A stretch of DNA of 64,000 nucleotides, taken from the NCBI GenBank assembly GCA_020881915.1, contig JAJFPB010000001.1, forward strand, positions 3,720,001-3,784,000. The letters run 5' to 3'. Source of the stretch: Paramyrothecium sp. XJ0827 (Eukaryota; Ascomycota; Sordariomycetes; Hypocreales; Stachybotryaceae). The notes under the pieces are model-generated. The model saw nothing but the letters and a program-made list of their open reading frames with translations, made no database searches and was not told where the DNA came from. Below, one piece after another: positions 10,024 through 22,877 of this stretch. Each line of letters begins with the position of its first letter. Positions within the stretch are counted from its first letter, which is position 1. The position numbers and the translations under genes are program-made.

Positions 10024-13000
10024 GGATATTGTATATCCCGAGTAGGAAGTTGAAAAAATCCCGATCTCAAATGCGTTCGCATTTACGGGACAGCTTCTCA
10101 GAAGGATATCTCTTTGAGATGACGTGATACAGAACGAGGGTTAACACTGCCATGACTTTGCCGTGCCTCAAGGTTTCAAAAGAGCCACCGAAAGAGGTAA
10201 TATTCAAGATAGCAATTGTCTGCGAGAGACGTTGGCAACCGGTAGTGTCGTATCGGCGGGACTTTCATTGACGGACGGCAGGGACTCCTTGCCTTGTCTC
10301 TAAACCTGATCGTTTCGCCACGTTCCGAGCTACCGAAACTTGAAGCAAATCAATTTCAGCCCAAATGTTAATCAGGGGAAGCAGCAAAGACAGAGATGCG
10401 TGTGGTTGCACCATTCGCGGTTCGGTAGGCCCGCAATACGATCTGCCATTGTTTATGTGCTTCCGGTACGAACTTGGCCTCGATTATCTGGTGGACGAGC
10501 TGGCTCGCCGATGCATGGTACGATACGCACGCATTAGCCGTCAACCTGCAACCCACATCACCTGCAGCGGACCAGAACGGCCGATGAGTGGCCGGGGTCC
10601 TCTGGTCCAAAACTCGCCTGGCCCTGCAAAGAGGTGATGAAGGAGCGCAGCTGGATGTGATTGTGACGAGCTCAAGACGATCCGTCACATGCCTCCCCAG
10701 GATTGACAAGATAATCGCTGGGGACCACGGTACGGGAAATTATCAGACGGACGAGCTCCATTGGACGGAAGAGAAGGAAGAGAGTGGCGCCGCCATGTTC
10801 CTGGCCTTGACAGGGTCTTGGTTGAGACAGTTGGTAGAGCACGACTGAGATGAATCGGGTAAGGGGTAGTTCGGGTTCATTGTCAGTCGAGGCCCATTTC
10901 AGAAGCGCCGCATTCTGGCGTATTCTTCCTCTGCTAAGTTAATACCTCTTTCGAAGGGGATCAGTGAGCGGTACCCTGAAGCCTTACTCAGATAATGCAG
11001 GTGGTGCTACTGTGCCCGAGCCTGCAATAACCAAGGGCTTCTCTGGCACAGTATTGTATAATGTACATGTGCGAGCTTTGCCGGCAGGATACTTTTCATC
11101 GAGTATCAAGATGAGTTGAGCAAGTGATTGGGCAACAGGCCTTGTCTACAGGGATGTAGTGGATATTATCCTCACACGGCAGGCATCACCCTCGTGAGCA
11201 AGGGGCCAGAGGTACTCAATGCCATCAGTCGAAACATCTGTACCGGTACTGCTAGAGTAACATTGCCGCAAATGCAGTCTTCGACTTGCCAGCACACGGC
11301 CCACGGTCCGAGTATTGCTACGCGATGCAACTGCGACGAGGAGACGGGAGCGCCACGGGAGAAGCGGCAGAGAAGGCAACTACACGATGGCACGTCTTCT
11401 AGGGTGGGCGCTGAACCAGACACCTCCCATCTCTGGGTCCAGAGAGCGAAGAAACGAGTGCCACTGCAGCAGAGGCACAGGTTGCATCCGCTTCCCGTCC
11501 TGCGTTTCTGCAAGGTCCGGGTAAACCGTCCTGTGCATTGCATGGTGCTGGGCCGGCAGGGTTCAGATGCCTGAACACGGGATAGCTTGGGGCGCGTAGT
11601 ACCGGAATCCCAGAGCTGAAGGATTTGCAAACGACTGTTCCTACCTTGACACTCTCATGACATTTAACGGGCTGCATGCATCAAGTCTGTGCACCATCGC
11701 GAGACATATTCCTTTCCCCAATCAATGGGTAGGATTTCGTTGGCTTGCATGCCTCTGACGACAGCTGCTGTGGCCCCCCATCTCGCATCTCCATTTAGCA
11801 CTCTCGCGTCTAATGTTCGTCCAGTGGCTTGCTCATGTTCTCGATGGAAGTGAATTGAATAGGATCAAGGTCTAACAAGGGCTGGCTTCGAGACACGGAT
11901 CTGATCCCCGAAGTCGACAGGACCAAGGAGAGACAATCTCAGCCTGGCGCGGCGCGTTTTATCGCGAGACACCCTAGATTTCAAGACATTTGACCCTTGG
12001 AGGAACCCCTCACGCGGTTGCTTGAGCGTGCGCGCTGTCAATGGACTGGTATGGCAGTTGGCCGCCCGCCTTCCCTGTCCTTGTCAAGGGGGGTGAAGCA
12101 CACTAGGGCGGGCTAGGTAGATCTTGAGAATTGCGTATGGGAAACTCCTCGTAAAGGTCTTAGAATAAGAAGAATCGCAGTTGGATTCTCACACTTATGG
12201 CGCAAGTTTTTCTGGTCCGTGTTGTTTTGCTAACTGGGCACTTGCATGTATCACTATTCTAAGGTTTGCTAGCGTAAATACGTTCAATCAACATTCGTGC
12301 CGATCTTTCGAGACGAGAGGGAGAAAAAAGGGTGAAGTGGTAGCTGTTTATGTTTCTTGGCGGTCCTGGGAGATCCAGTAACCTAGTCTATCAAATGAGA
12401 CTCTTGCCCGGGCGAAAGAGTGGGAGGAACCCTTGATACTATAGCACAGAAAGTCCCTTACAATCACATTTCGCTAGGGTCAGTGTTGGTCGTCAGTATC
12501 CTTTCGTCTAGTCAGGCACGATGCACCTTGCAGGGTGTTGAAGAAAAAAGTGTTGCATCCAGTACGCCGGGACTTGGCGTGGAGGCGTTTTAGCAGCCAA
12601 CAAATCAACTGACCGCCGCCCTACAGATGTGGGTTGGACCCTACCACTTTAGCGTTCATGAATGATTGCCAGTAGATGTCGCTGGCCGACGAAGCTCGCG
12701 GTCAAGAGGCTCCCGCTCGTTCGTGGAGGCTTGTGTCGCCAGCGGAGACCACCTCGTTGGATGCCGGACGTGTGCGTTCCTGAGATGGAGCGTTTGGTTG
12801 TTACTTACAGATGGCTGGCTGGTAGCGTGTATGTGTGCCCTCCGAGGATAGGAGAAGTCGTACAAATCAATGGGGGTGTTGCAGGGATGACGGCTCGGCC
12901 AGACACAGGGGCGTTGTGTCATCGCCCATCGTATTAGTCCTGTCCAATGAGTCTAGAGTACTGTGCCGGAGCTTGGATACTTTAGGGGGGAAAAAACCAA

Positions 13001-14714
13001 ATGACACTTTTGTCACTTTCCGTTAGCGCAAGGGACGCAAAAGGCCCAATGGTGACGGAGAACTCTCGCCTGGTATCGTGGTAATATAACATTTCCGTCC
13101 TTGCGCTTCGGGGAGGGTGGGGAGCAGCGTATCGCAATTTGCCATTCGTTGTGGTTGCCTTGCAAGTCCCACGACGTTGCCAGGCCTGGTCATGTACAGG
13201 CCTGCAAGGTCGCTGTGGCCCTTGCAATAGCCGTACTTTAGCGCCATTACATACCCCCTCCAAGTCCCGGACCCTGGTTGCTTCTGGCTGGCCCGAGCTC
13301 AGCTTTAAGGTACCTTACCTTAGACTGTGCCTTTTGCATTCCACGGCCTGGCTGAGGTGACTTCCAGCGCAAGCCCAGTACTACGTCGCAAGCAGGTAGC
13401 GATGATGCCTCTGATGGCACCTGGGGATTAGTGTGAAGCTTCCTCCCTCGCCTTCCTCGCCGCATCCCACATTCACTCGTGGCATTCATTCCTTCGGTAT
13501 TCGAGTTGGCACTATCTTTTCCCAGCTTGCGTGTCGCTTCATTATTGAAACGCCCTTTTGCTCTTCCCTTTCCTTTCCGTTCCCTTTTCACCTTTCCAAA
13601 CTAGCCTTGAACAATCCCTTGTTGTGTCAAGATCGCCGAATACTTGCCTGGGTCGTTGAAAGCTGTGCCAAAGTGGTTAGGCGTGGGTTGGACACGCCCA
13701 GCAATCGGCACCTTGCTTGTCCGACCACTTCCCCCCACTTGGACCCAAGCAACCCTTTGCCTAACTAAGGTAGACTTGAGCCTGACAATAACCAGGGTCA
13801 AGTCAGACCCGGCTGTTGTAGTTGGTCGTGCTGGTGAATCGGCGGCATCTGCAGCCCCAGAATCGACGACGCATCCTTTTCTTACCTACCTTATCATACA
13901 CCACACGGCAAGATACCAAGCCGCCATAACGACGTTGAACGACGCTCCGTCCACCGCAACCGTGCGCGCGCCGTTCATTCCTCTGTCGATCAGGTGCCGG
14001 AAACTATCCTGCGGCGAGCACCCGGATGACAGCAAGCTTCGAGCCCAGCAATCAATCCGTCACTCTAGCCTGGGACTATTGCCGACAAGCGTGCGCGCCG
14101 AACCCTCTCGTGCTCAGAATAAACTTGAATCTTTGTTGTCCCTTTTCCGCCAGGGGCAGCCCTTCCCGCCTCGATCTAGTCGTTCATAGGCCACTACGTT
14201 CCCCGTCTGTGCTCAGACTGCTCCAACATCAGTGAGCACCCGATCGCACCATCTGAACTTGTATGTTTACTGCGATTCCACGCTCCTATCCTCCCGACGA
14301 CAATTCTCCAATTCCACCACCCTTCTCGCACCTTGTCCCTTTTTATGACGAGACCTCATTCGTGAGGAGTACCATTTTTCCATAGACTGATAAAGACCTT
14401 GTGGCTAGACGGCGCGGCCTGGTACTCGAACAATCTTTTCCGCAATTTGCCTCCTGCCCTCTCGAATAACGACGAAGACTCGGCCTTGAACTGTACCTCG
14501 CAGCGAACGATTGAACTCTCCGTCTCGAGAAAAAAACACCCCACAACCTGATCGGTTGGTTTACGTGGAACGTGCCCCTACCTCGTGTGCTATCCATCAT
14601 AGATGGACAGCAGCACATGCGGGCCAAAATAGGAACGTCTCCAGAAGCAGCCGCTTGCTACGCCAACTCGACGAATTTGGCTGCTCAACGCGCTTGAACC
14701 TCGCCTGCCCAATC
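10024..14714. other. 4.7 kb gene-poor region and long kinesin leader
   Basis: No open frame here has conserved motifs or a convincing exon structure; the longest (13644-14189) is low-complexity and looks like leader sequence. From about 13430 to 13620 the plus strand is intensely pyrimidine-rich, which suggests transcription of the kinesin gene may start near there and leave a 5' leader of around 1 kb, possibly with introns and upstream ATGs. A composite palindrome (ggtaccttacctta) lies at about 13309. An imperfect hairpin sits at 10569-10608. A non-coding RNA cannot be excluded. Confidence 0.35.
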
Positions 14715-17652
14715 ATGGCGACCACACTTCCACGGCCTTCGCGACCGTCCAACGGCCCCCCGAATATGGCTCTTCCAGCTTTGCCCATGAGCAAAACACG
14801 CAAGAGCACAGGGAATATTCCCTCTCCGATCTCAACAAGGTCGGCCCCAGCCACGCCAAGAAGTGGCCTACGTGCCCCGTCTGCACATCTGCCGCCACTC
14901 AGTCCTTCTACCGCACTCCCCCAGATCCGGGCTGCTTCAGGTGTCAACGCAGCAGGCAAAACGATTCGGAAGACGGTCAGCATCAACTCATTTCCTCAGC
15001 CACCCCGTGGCGATACTCGCTCTGGCAGCCTGCCACCTAGTCCCCTAGCGAGCGAAAAGAGTCGTCCTGCCCGCAAATCGAAATCCTCCAGAGACCCCCT
15101 CCATGGCTCTTACAACTCGAATACTCCGAGTCTATTGAATGGGAGTGGCGAGGGTAAATCTGTCAGCACGGTCCGTATGTCTGACGGCCTGATCAGCGTG
15201 TCCTCACCCCCACAAAGTCGGAGCTCGTCTGCACAGGACTCATACTCCACATCCGCGACAACCTACGACGATCCCGCTGAAGGTGTCACGCAACGAGGAG
15301 ACGTTGGCTCTGAAAAGAGAACCTCCAAACCCGACGGCAAGGGCAACGTTGTGGTGAGCGTGCGAGTTCGACCAGACGCCAACTCTGATCATGGGAGTCC
15401 AGACGGGGAATGGATGGTGGATGGACGCACATCTCTCATCGCGTATAGAGGAAAGGAGGGCGGCGACCATTACTACGGTATGAACATGTTCTGGCTCTAT
15501 TTCTCAGCTGTACTGACTCTGCTGTCCAGACAACGTCTTCACAACGCACGACAATAACTCAAGGGTATATGACCACATTGCGAAGCGCTTAGTTAGAAGG
15601 GTGATGGAAGGCTACCATGGCACTGTTTTCGCATACGGTATGACCGGTACAGGCAAAACATTTTCCATGCAAGGTACAGCTTCTTCACCAGGTGTGATTC
15701 CTCTCGCCATCACCGACATTTTCTCCTACATTCGGGAGACTCCCGCTCGCGAGTTCCTGCTTCGAGTCAGCTATCTCGAAATCTACAACGAGAAGATTCA
15801 TGATCTTTTGAGCATGCCCACAGGAGGTGGGCTGGGCGGTGGCACGCAGCAAGAGGAGATTAAGCTACGCGAGGACAGCAAACGAGGCGTTTACGCAACA
15901 CCGCTCAAGGAGGAAATCGTACAGAGTCCGACGCAACTACTAAGAGTCATTGCCAGAGGCGATCAAGCCCGGCGGACGGCCAGCACGCAGTTCAACGCCC
16001 GGAGTTCCCGAAGTCACGCGGTTGTGCAAATTGTTGTCGAAAGCCGCGAGCGATTGCCTGCTGCAGGCGGTAGTGGAGATAAGCGATCTGCCATTGTCCC
16101 AGGCGGCGTTCGTGTTTCGACTCTCAGCCTGATTGATCTTGCCGGTTCAGAAAAGGCCGCCGAGTCAAAAGAGCGGAGACAAGAGGGTGCACACATCAAC
16201 AAGAGCTTGCTGACCCTCGGTACCGTCATTGCCAAATTGTCAGAATGGAAAGACAAGGAAGGCAAAGGCGCAGATAAGGAGGGCAAGCATCTCCCGTATC
16301 GTGACAGTAAACTGACGAGGCTGCTTCAAGGGGCATTGTCCGGCAATTCGCTCGTTAGCATATTGTGCACGATCCAAATTGGTGCGGCTGGAAGCGTGGC
16401 GGCTGCAAATACTCACACGCAGGAGACGCTCAACACTCTGAAGTTCGCATCTCGGGCCAAAAATAGCATCGTCAGCCATGCAAAGAAGGCGGAGGAAGCC
16501 CTCGGTGCTGGCGGGGATGGTGGTGCCAGAGTCTTGCTGGAAAGATATCGGATGGAGATCACCGAGCTGCGACAGCAACTGGAAACTCAGAAAAGGAAGA
16601 AAGGTGACGACAGCGACGCGGAAAAGGCAAAAGACGAAAAAGTTGAAAAGGCCCGCGAGCAAGAAGCGGCCGAGCGCCACGAGGAGCAAATCCTCGAGAT
16701 GCAGCTAGCTCGAACTGCCTTGAAGGAGCGCATCGATCACCTGAATCGCCTCATCCTGAGTTCAAAATCTGTGGGCGTCAATTCGAATGGCTCCATGAGC
16801 TCCCTTGGACAATATGCGCGATATTCCCAGGTTTCGTTACCCGCGTCTATTCGCTCCTCGATAGGGACCTCAAACGGCCAGAAATCTCTATTGGAACGAA
16901 CATCTTCCATGACATCAGCGTCATCTACCATTGGACGACGATCGACGTCTGGCCCTGGAGCGCAAGTCTTGGCTGCCGAAGGCGAACCGTGCGACGCGGA
17001 CGAGGATAGTACGGGGGAATTTGGAGATGGAACGGCATCTCTGGGTGCACAAAATCGTGCCCTTCAAGCCGATCTGGCCGACAAGAACCGGTACATTGCC
17101 ACGTTGGAAAAACGTCTACTCCAGGCCCGCCGTGCCAGTTCTTCTCGCACGTCCGTAGGGTTTTCTGCACCCAGCAAAAGCATCATGGTAGGGGAGGATC
17201 ATAGCGTGTCGGCTGCGCTCAAGGAAAAAGATGCAGAGATTGCCGAGCTTCGAGCGCGTCTGGACGACAAGGATCGTATGTTAGCAGCCTTGCGGAGCGC
17301 GGCGCGGTCGAGAGATGTAGCGGAGGCATCGGTCGAGCCAAGATTACCTCGACCTAATCCGCCGAGCAATGTACCGACTGAGGAGCAGGATACTAATACG
17401 GCCGCGCCTCGACTTGAAGAGAGGCCGACAAAGAGTGTTGATGAGATGAATAGAATGCTGGACGAGATGATCCAGGATCGGGTTGAGACAGGCCAAATCA
17501 TCAGGGGCGTTCGCGGAAGTGTGCGTTTACCTCCTAGAACGTTGGAACCGGCACAACAGAGCACACATTTGCTTCAAAGTGTGAACAAGACCGAGAGAGG
17601 TGAGCACTCAAGAGAGCCGGAGTGGAAGAGCGAGGTTGGGGTTGCCACTTGA
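14715..17652 (+). CDS. kipA: Kip2/KipA-type kinesin motor protein
   Basis: A plus-end-directed microtubule motor of the family that carries CLIP170- and dynein-type cargo to microtubule tips and supports straight polarized growth in hyphae. Exons 14715-15477 and 15530-17652 give 961 residues. About 208 residues of Ser/Pro-rich, disordered extension come first, typical of this group. The motor domain starts at GNVVVSVRVRPD and has the P-loop AYGMTGTGKT (near residue 290), switch I NARSSRSHAVVQI, switch II LIDLAGSEK and the HLPYRDSKLTRLLQGALSGNS block. After the neck there is coiled coil (LLERYRMEITELRQQLE; later ALKEKDAEIAELRARLDDKDRML) separated by Ser-rich linkers. The start is the first ATG of the long frame that gives a family-like N terminus (MATTLPRPSRPSNG). 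An upstream in-frame extension lacks an ATG with similar support. Confidence 0.93.
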
Positions 17653-20473
17653 TGCCGTTGCTCGGCCACAGCTTCTCTTGGTAGGTGTTGTGTTGGTTGT
17701 ATTCTCGCGCAGAGTTGGGGGCGTTACGGTTATTTTTGTATCGGAATCATGGAGTTATTCGCGTTATACCCGAACTTTTTCATCTCCGCCGGTATGGGTT
17801 TAGGGAAGCGCAACGTGTATGAGAGGACAAAAGAAGCAGAGGAAACGAACAATTGTCGACACATGTGGATTCACCTGGCGTTGCTTTCTTGTATGGTAGA
17901 TTCCCTTGAAAGGGCACGGAGCCGGGCATAACGCTCCGATCATGGCATTGCCGTGGCTTAACGACTTAATATATCTAATGGCAAAAGAAACCAGTCACAT
18001 ATCGTTCCTGCTACTTGCTTTTGCGTCTACGGGAATTGTATTGCCGCGAGGGAGCCAGGCTGTGTGCAAGAGCCCGATCTGTTGTTCGCCTGCGATTGGC
18101 CGCAGCAAATAGACGCTGAAACAAAGGAGGTCATGCAGAAGCAAACATAGCTGCGTGCCGTGAGTGGCCGGGTTGCCTGCTTTGTTGCATATGCAGGTTT
18201 TGGTGTGGAACCGAGCTCGGCCTGATGTGGCTGCAAGAGAATGCTATTTACCGACAGGACAAGATAGCCGAAGGCTGATCGGGAAGGCTGAGGGCACAGA
18301 TGATTCTTCAAGCGACAGCACCACCATTATACCGGGCGTGTGGAACTTGATCAGATAGATGGCCTAATTGGGAGACGACATTTGCATCGGACCGCTGCAG
18401 CGAACCAAAGGCTCATCTTGGGCGACGCCTTGATGCAGTGTCACGCAGATGTATACCATGTGAGGATAGCAAAGCACACCGCTGCTTTGGACCGCTAATG
18501 TTCGATTGGGTTAGAAAAAGAAAGGAGAACAAGACCAAGGAAGTTCTTCTCCCGTGGCCTGAGGAAAACCCAAAGGGGAAAAGAAGGAAGAAAGGGAGAG
18601 CAAAGGCTGAGGAGTAAGTAGATATCGATTGGGTTCATTGCCGGGGCTCCAGCTGTCTTCGAGGCGGGCTGTAAGCATTGAGGATGGGTTAGCCCGGTGA
18701 AATACCAAATGATGACCAACAATTCCAGTATCTGTCTGCTCGCAACAAAAGCCCCAAGGCGGTGTTTTCCACGAAGTTTGCTGACAGACAAGGGCCGGTG
18801 CACCCAAGCGAATCTGAAACGAAGCCAGACAGGGCCCCCCTGCGGCTCTAAGGACAGGGTCAAACGCCACGGTACTTGATTCTCAATATGTGGTATGCGG
18901 AGAACAAAAGTATCTCGCCCGAGGGTCCTTCCGGAACTGGCTGGAAAGAGCCCCCCGGTCCCAAGGATTAACCAGCTTTGTCCTATTCTTTCCTTCCTCC
19001 CGGGACACTTTGACTGGCCAAGCCCCCATCGTCATCTTCTTCTTCCGCCTCTCGGGGCGCGAGGGAGGGGCTGGGGGACCCTCCCATATGGAATACGGAA
19101 ACGGAAACGGGGGCGCGAGAGCGATAGGACGACAATCACCCGTGCAGCAATCACAATGACACAGCTCCCACGGCGCTTGTGGTGCTACGTGCACGCTTGG
19201 CCGGCCATCTCCCGACGTCACGGTTCAGGCGACCCCTCACAACGCCATCTATCTGCTTCGTGTTTCTCTTGAAATAGAGTGAGGTGAGGTAGTTTGGGCA
19301 AACCCGACACAAGAGCCAAAACAGCGGTGCAGCCGCCATCCCTGTCGCCCATCAATTCCGGCAGCTGTTTGCGCACATCTCGAAAATCCCACCCTCGTTT
19401 GTTTGCGTGCATGGAGGAAGGGGGACTGTCCATCCGTTCCCCTGTCTCTACCCATATCCATATTCATATCCACACCCAACGTCGACTTCCCCTTGCGCGT
19501 GAGAGGGGGACCTGGACACTTCCATCGGACATTTCGCCCCCATTGGGAGTTGCCGCATCAGGCCCTCGAACAAGGGGATAAGGCAGACCGAAAAGACCCA
19601 GGGAAAGAGGAAGCTGGAATTTTTTAATTTTTTTTTTGCGGTCGCGCCCGAGACGCTAGCACAGTCCCGGAGACTGGAAACCAAGTGACCGCATGACGAG
19701 GGGCCCGTGGGGTTACTCCTGGTCTCGTCTCGTCTTGCTCCTTGGTGGCAGCACAACACCTCAAATAAGGCCGCTGGGATGAACCCTGTCCTTTGTGCCT
19801 TGTGTCTTGAGCCATCGTGCCGGCCTAGTTCCATGTGGTGCGCTGTTCGTGGGGAAGGCGCAGCTGCTTACCATTTCGGCTTCTTAACCGTTGCCTTTCG
19901 TCGCCGTGTTCTTTCTTTCGGCCCACGAGGTCGTCGCCTGTCTTCTCACGGCTTGACGTCTTGGCTTTCCCTTCCTTTCTCCACCAGCACCTTGTTCGCT
20001 TCCACTCCTTGACGGCAAATTCGGTCTTTCGTGCCAATCCTTCTATTCCTTTCTTCTGTTGCGTTTCGCTTCGTGTCGCGTTGCTCGACCGTCTATTGGT
20101 TCTCGGACAGCCGGGACGGGTCACGACTGTGTAGGACGATCAGGATCGACCGACTCACAATTTATTGAAACCAAGCGCCCACCTCTTGTTCACCGGCGAT
20201 CCTTCACCAAGGGAAACGATTTTCGAGACGTATACGTATTGTGCTAGTCAAATGGGCATTTGACCGAGCCTTCGGATCGCTTTTCACTTCACTTCTCCTC
20301 GCTCCTTACCGCATTCCATACTGCAGCCCGCAACTTTGACGAATACCACCCGTGGTCGCCATTCTTTTACTTGTGCCTAGAGCACGCCGTTTACATCAAA
20401 TCTATCGACTGGTATCGATGTCTCTCCTTTGATCGGCGACTTACTCTTCACTTTCACTTACATCATCATCAAA
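17653..20473. other. 2.8 kb intergenic region with pyrimidine-rich leader
   Basis: No supported exon. The region from about 19880 to 20470 is pyrimidine-rich on the plus strand (long ct-tracts such as ttcccttcctttctccaccag) and is probably the promoter and a long 5' leader of the next gene. A ttttttaatttttttttt run lies at about 19620. Several open frames on both strands overlap each other and show only low-complexity composition. Confidence 0.4.
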
Positions 20474-22336
20474 ATGCCGTCGCGCTTGGGCCCAGCACCA
20501 TCTGGGTCGTCCAAGATGCTCGTTGCGCCACCCGCGATCAATCTTCGCAAGGCCGCTTCCTACAATAGCCAGGACCGAGGACCTCTCTCCTCAACTTCTT
20601 CTCGTTTCAACTTCAACCATCTTCTCTTTTCCCCACCGCCTTCGCCGAGCCTCCCTGCTCTCGTTCCTCGGCAGAGGAAGAAGCCCCATTCACCAACCAG
20701 GATCTTGGCCACTCGACCGAAACGAGCCTTTCGCGTGTTGTTTTACTTTGTTGGCTCCGTCCTCACCATCTATGCCCTCTCAGCCTCTCTTCGCTCCAAA
20801 AATGCCGGCCCCCGCCCGGACCTGAATGCGCTACTCAAGCCGAATGAGGTCGAGATGGTTGGACAGGACACCCTGCCTAACTTCCCTACGCCGGTTCTCC
20901 TCAACGGCAGCAACAGCAGACCAAAGTGGACAGTCTCGGTGCCGCCCGAGTATGACTTTCCACTCAGCATGCAGGAGTATTCTGACATCATGGATCAATG
21001 CCGTGAGGTCTCATCCCACGCTGAAGCTGCCGAGAAAAGGGCACCACTTTCGACGCAGACTATTCTCGGCTTCAAGGCACCTAGGGATCGCTTTGTCGAT
21101 GTCTTTGAGGCAGAGAAGAGCAACTTGCTCCCCGCTACCGCGAAGGCTCTGACAGCCAATGACGCCGGCCGATTCGTGGGCGTAGAGACGAACGCCATGT
21201 TCGGGAAGCCTGTTTGCCACACGTCAATGACATTCGTGTTGGAAAGCGCTGATGCTGGGCTGGGCAATTCGCTCATGTTGATGTGGACACTTTACGGCTT
21301 GGCCAAAGAACAAGGTAGAGCCTTCTTCGTCGAAGATTCCCGTTGGGCCTACGGCCGTTACACCGACATGTTTCAGCCGCCTCCTGTTCCAAACTGCCAA
21401 CCGCCTCCAAGGCACCACATTATCCCTTGCCCTGCACAGGCGAGGCATTTGGCCGTTACATCGGCAACAGCGAAGGATTTGTTCCCAACGCTTTTCTCAG
21501 AGTACCGTCGTATCAGTGGATACCCCGACGAACTACGCGACCAGTTTGAGCTGGCCAGAACAGGATATCGCGCCTTCTTTTCTCTCACCCAACGTGACCA
21601 AGATTACGTCGACAGCCGCGTCAAGAAGATAAGAACCCAAGCCAAACCTGGACAAGCAGAGAGTAGGGCTGCCCCGATCATTGGGCTACACATCCGCCGC
21701 GGAGATAGACATCCCCTCGAGCCTCAGTACCAGGATACTTACGTACCCCTGGACGAGTTCTTGAACGAGTCGGAGCGGCTTGTTGAGGCTTACTACAACG
21801 GAACCGACAGGGCACCATCGGACCGAAGAGCAATCACGCTTCTTGCTTCTGACGACCCGACCGTGCATAAGAACACGGAGCTTTCCCGAGCGATGCCTGC
21901 CCAGGCACGTATACAGTTAGCGTCCAAAGATGCTATTCAAAAGGCTGGCGACGACCCAATGTTGCTTCGCCAGTTTGTTGACGAAACTTTTGGGTGGGAA
22001 GGTGGATTCTACGCTCCCATGTTCTGGAACTTGGGTGTCGACCGTCGAAACAACGCAGCCAATGCGCCATCAGGAGTCAAGGTGGAAAATGTGAATGAGG
22101 AAGCGAGGCTCATGGCTCCTCCGTCTGAACAAACTTTGAAATTGCGGAGCTTGATGGGCAGGGCCTACATGATGGACCTGGCGGTGCTAGCAGATGCCAG
22201 CGACACTGTGGTGTGCACAGTAAGTGCGATGGGCTGTAGGCTCTTGGCAGTGATGAAGGGCTGGGAGGACGGTGTCGAGGGGAATGGTTGGGCCAATATC
22301 GACGGTGACTACGGCTGGATGGGAATCCGCTGGTGA
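20474..22336 (+). CDS. Type II membrane protein with fucosyltransferase-like (GT23/NodZ-like) motif
   Basis: An intronless gene for 620 residues. A Pro/Ser-rich cytosolic tail ends in basic residues and is followed by one membrane anchor at about residues 86-105 (FRVLFYFVGSVLTIYALSAS), so the large C-terminal part should face the Golgi or ER lumen. In the lumenal part I see LGNSLMLMWTLYGLAKEQGRAFFVEDSRWAYG and, near residue 406, HIRRGD. An H-x-RR-x-D motif is the donor-binding signature of alpha-1,6-fucosyltransferases and NodZ, and the preceding region resembles the GLGN start of that fold. I therefore infer a glycosyltransferase, but donor and acceptor are unknown. The start at 20474 (caaaATGCC) is preferred over an upstream in-frame ATG at 20429 because of context; the upstream one would add 15 residues. 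Confidence 0.7.
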   Translation: MPSRLGPAPSGSSKMLVAPPAINLRKAASYNSQDRGPLSSTSSRFNFNHLLFSPPPSPSLPALVPRQRKKPHSPTRILATRPKRAFRVLFYFVGSVLTIYALSASLRSKNAGPRPDLNALLKPNEVEMVGQDTLPNFPTPVLLNGSNSRPKWTVSVPPEYDFPLSMQEYSDIMDQCREVSSHAEAAEKRAPLSTQTILGFKAPRDRFVDVFEAEKSNLLPATAKALTANDAGRFVGVETNAMFGKPVCHTSMTFVLESADAGLGNSLMLMWTLYGLAKEQGRAFFVEDSRWAYGRYTDMFQPPPVPNCQPPPRHHIIPCPAQARHLAVTSATAKDLFPTLFSEYRRISGYPDELRDQFELARTGYRAFFSLTQRDQDYVDSRVKKIRTQAKPGQAESRAAPIIGLHIRRGDRHPLEPQYQDTYVPLDEFLNESERLVEAYYNGTDRAPSDRRAITLLASDDPTVHKNTELSRAMPAQARIQLASKDAIQKAGDDPMLLRQFVDETFGWEGGFYAPMFWNLGVDRRNNAANAPSGVKVENVNEEARLMAPPSEQTLKLRSLMGRAYMMDLAVLADASDTVVCTVSAMGCRLLAVMKGWEDGVEGNGWANIDGDYGWMGIRW

Positions 22337-22877
22337 TTCCCTTGATGCCTACTTTGTTACCTACCACATGAGCAGAAAAGCGCGACTGTGCTTGAATGAT
22401 GTGCAAAAAGGTGCTATCGGGATACGAATGGCGTTTACGGTGCTGTGATGCGACCTTCAAGTCGTAAAATACACTGCAACCAGGGATTTTTCCGGCGTTT
22501 CGGGATCTGAAACTAGATACCTAGGTATGCTTTGGATGGAGTGGCCATGAATCAAATATCAAGAAAACTTGCAGACCACATCCTTCAGACAATATTGCTT
22601 GCTCAACTTTCGGGCAAGGCCGATTAGAACGACTGGAGGCGCCAACCGCTGAGTAATCTAGAGCTCTGAGTTGCCAAACAAGGGTGTCTCAGAGCTTGTG
22701 ATCCACCGGCACCTGGCCACTGTTCCTTCGACCAATCATAGTGAATTTCTACTGTACAGTAACAAGGTGCTTTCAACTTCGAATGACCTTCCGCGAGGCT
22801 GTAGAACTTCCTTCTCACCTGGCATCGGTACGAACCACGACCTATTTCGGGCAACGAGGCGACTCATTTTGTTCGCC
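22337..22877. other. Intergenic region
   Basis: 3' flank of the glycosyltransferase-like gene and promoter of TAF7. I see no exon. The in-frame sequence upstream of the TAF7 ATG (from 22671) is open but has no ATG that would be preferred and no family similarity. Confidence 0.4.

Noticed and set aside
13660..13720. tRNA-like D and anticodon arm (gccaaagtggttaggc, gcgtg-ggttgga-cacgc)
   Set aside because: No T arm or matching acceptor stem follows; only two arms resemble a tRNA.
13644..14189. 181-residue plus-strand open frame
   Set aside because: Composition is low-complexity Ser/Pro/Thr/Arg with no motif and it lies in the pyrimidine-rich kinesin leader, so it is probably untranslated sequence.
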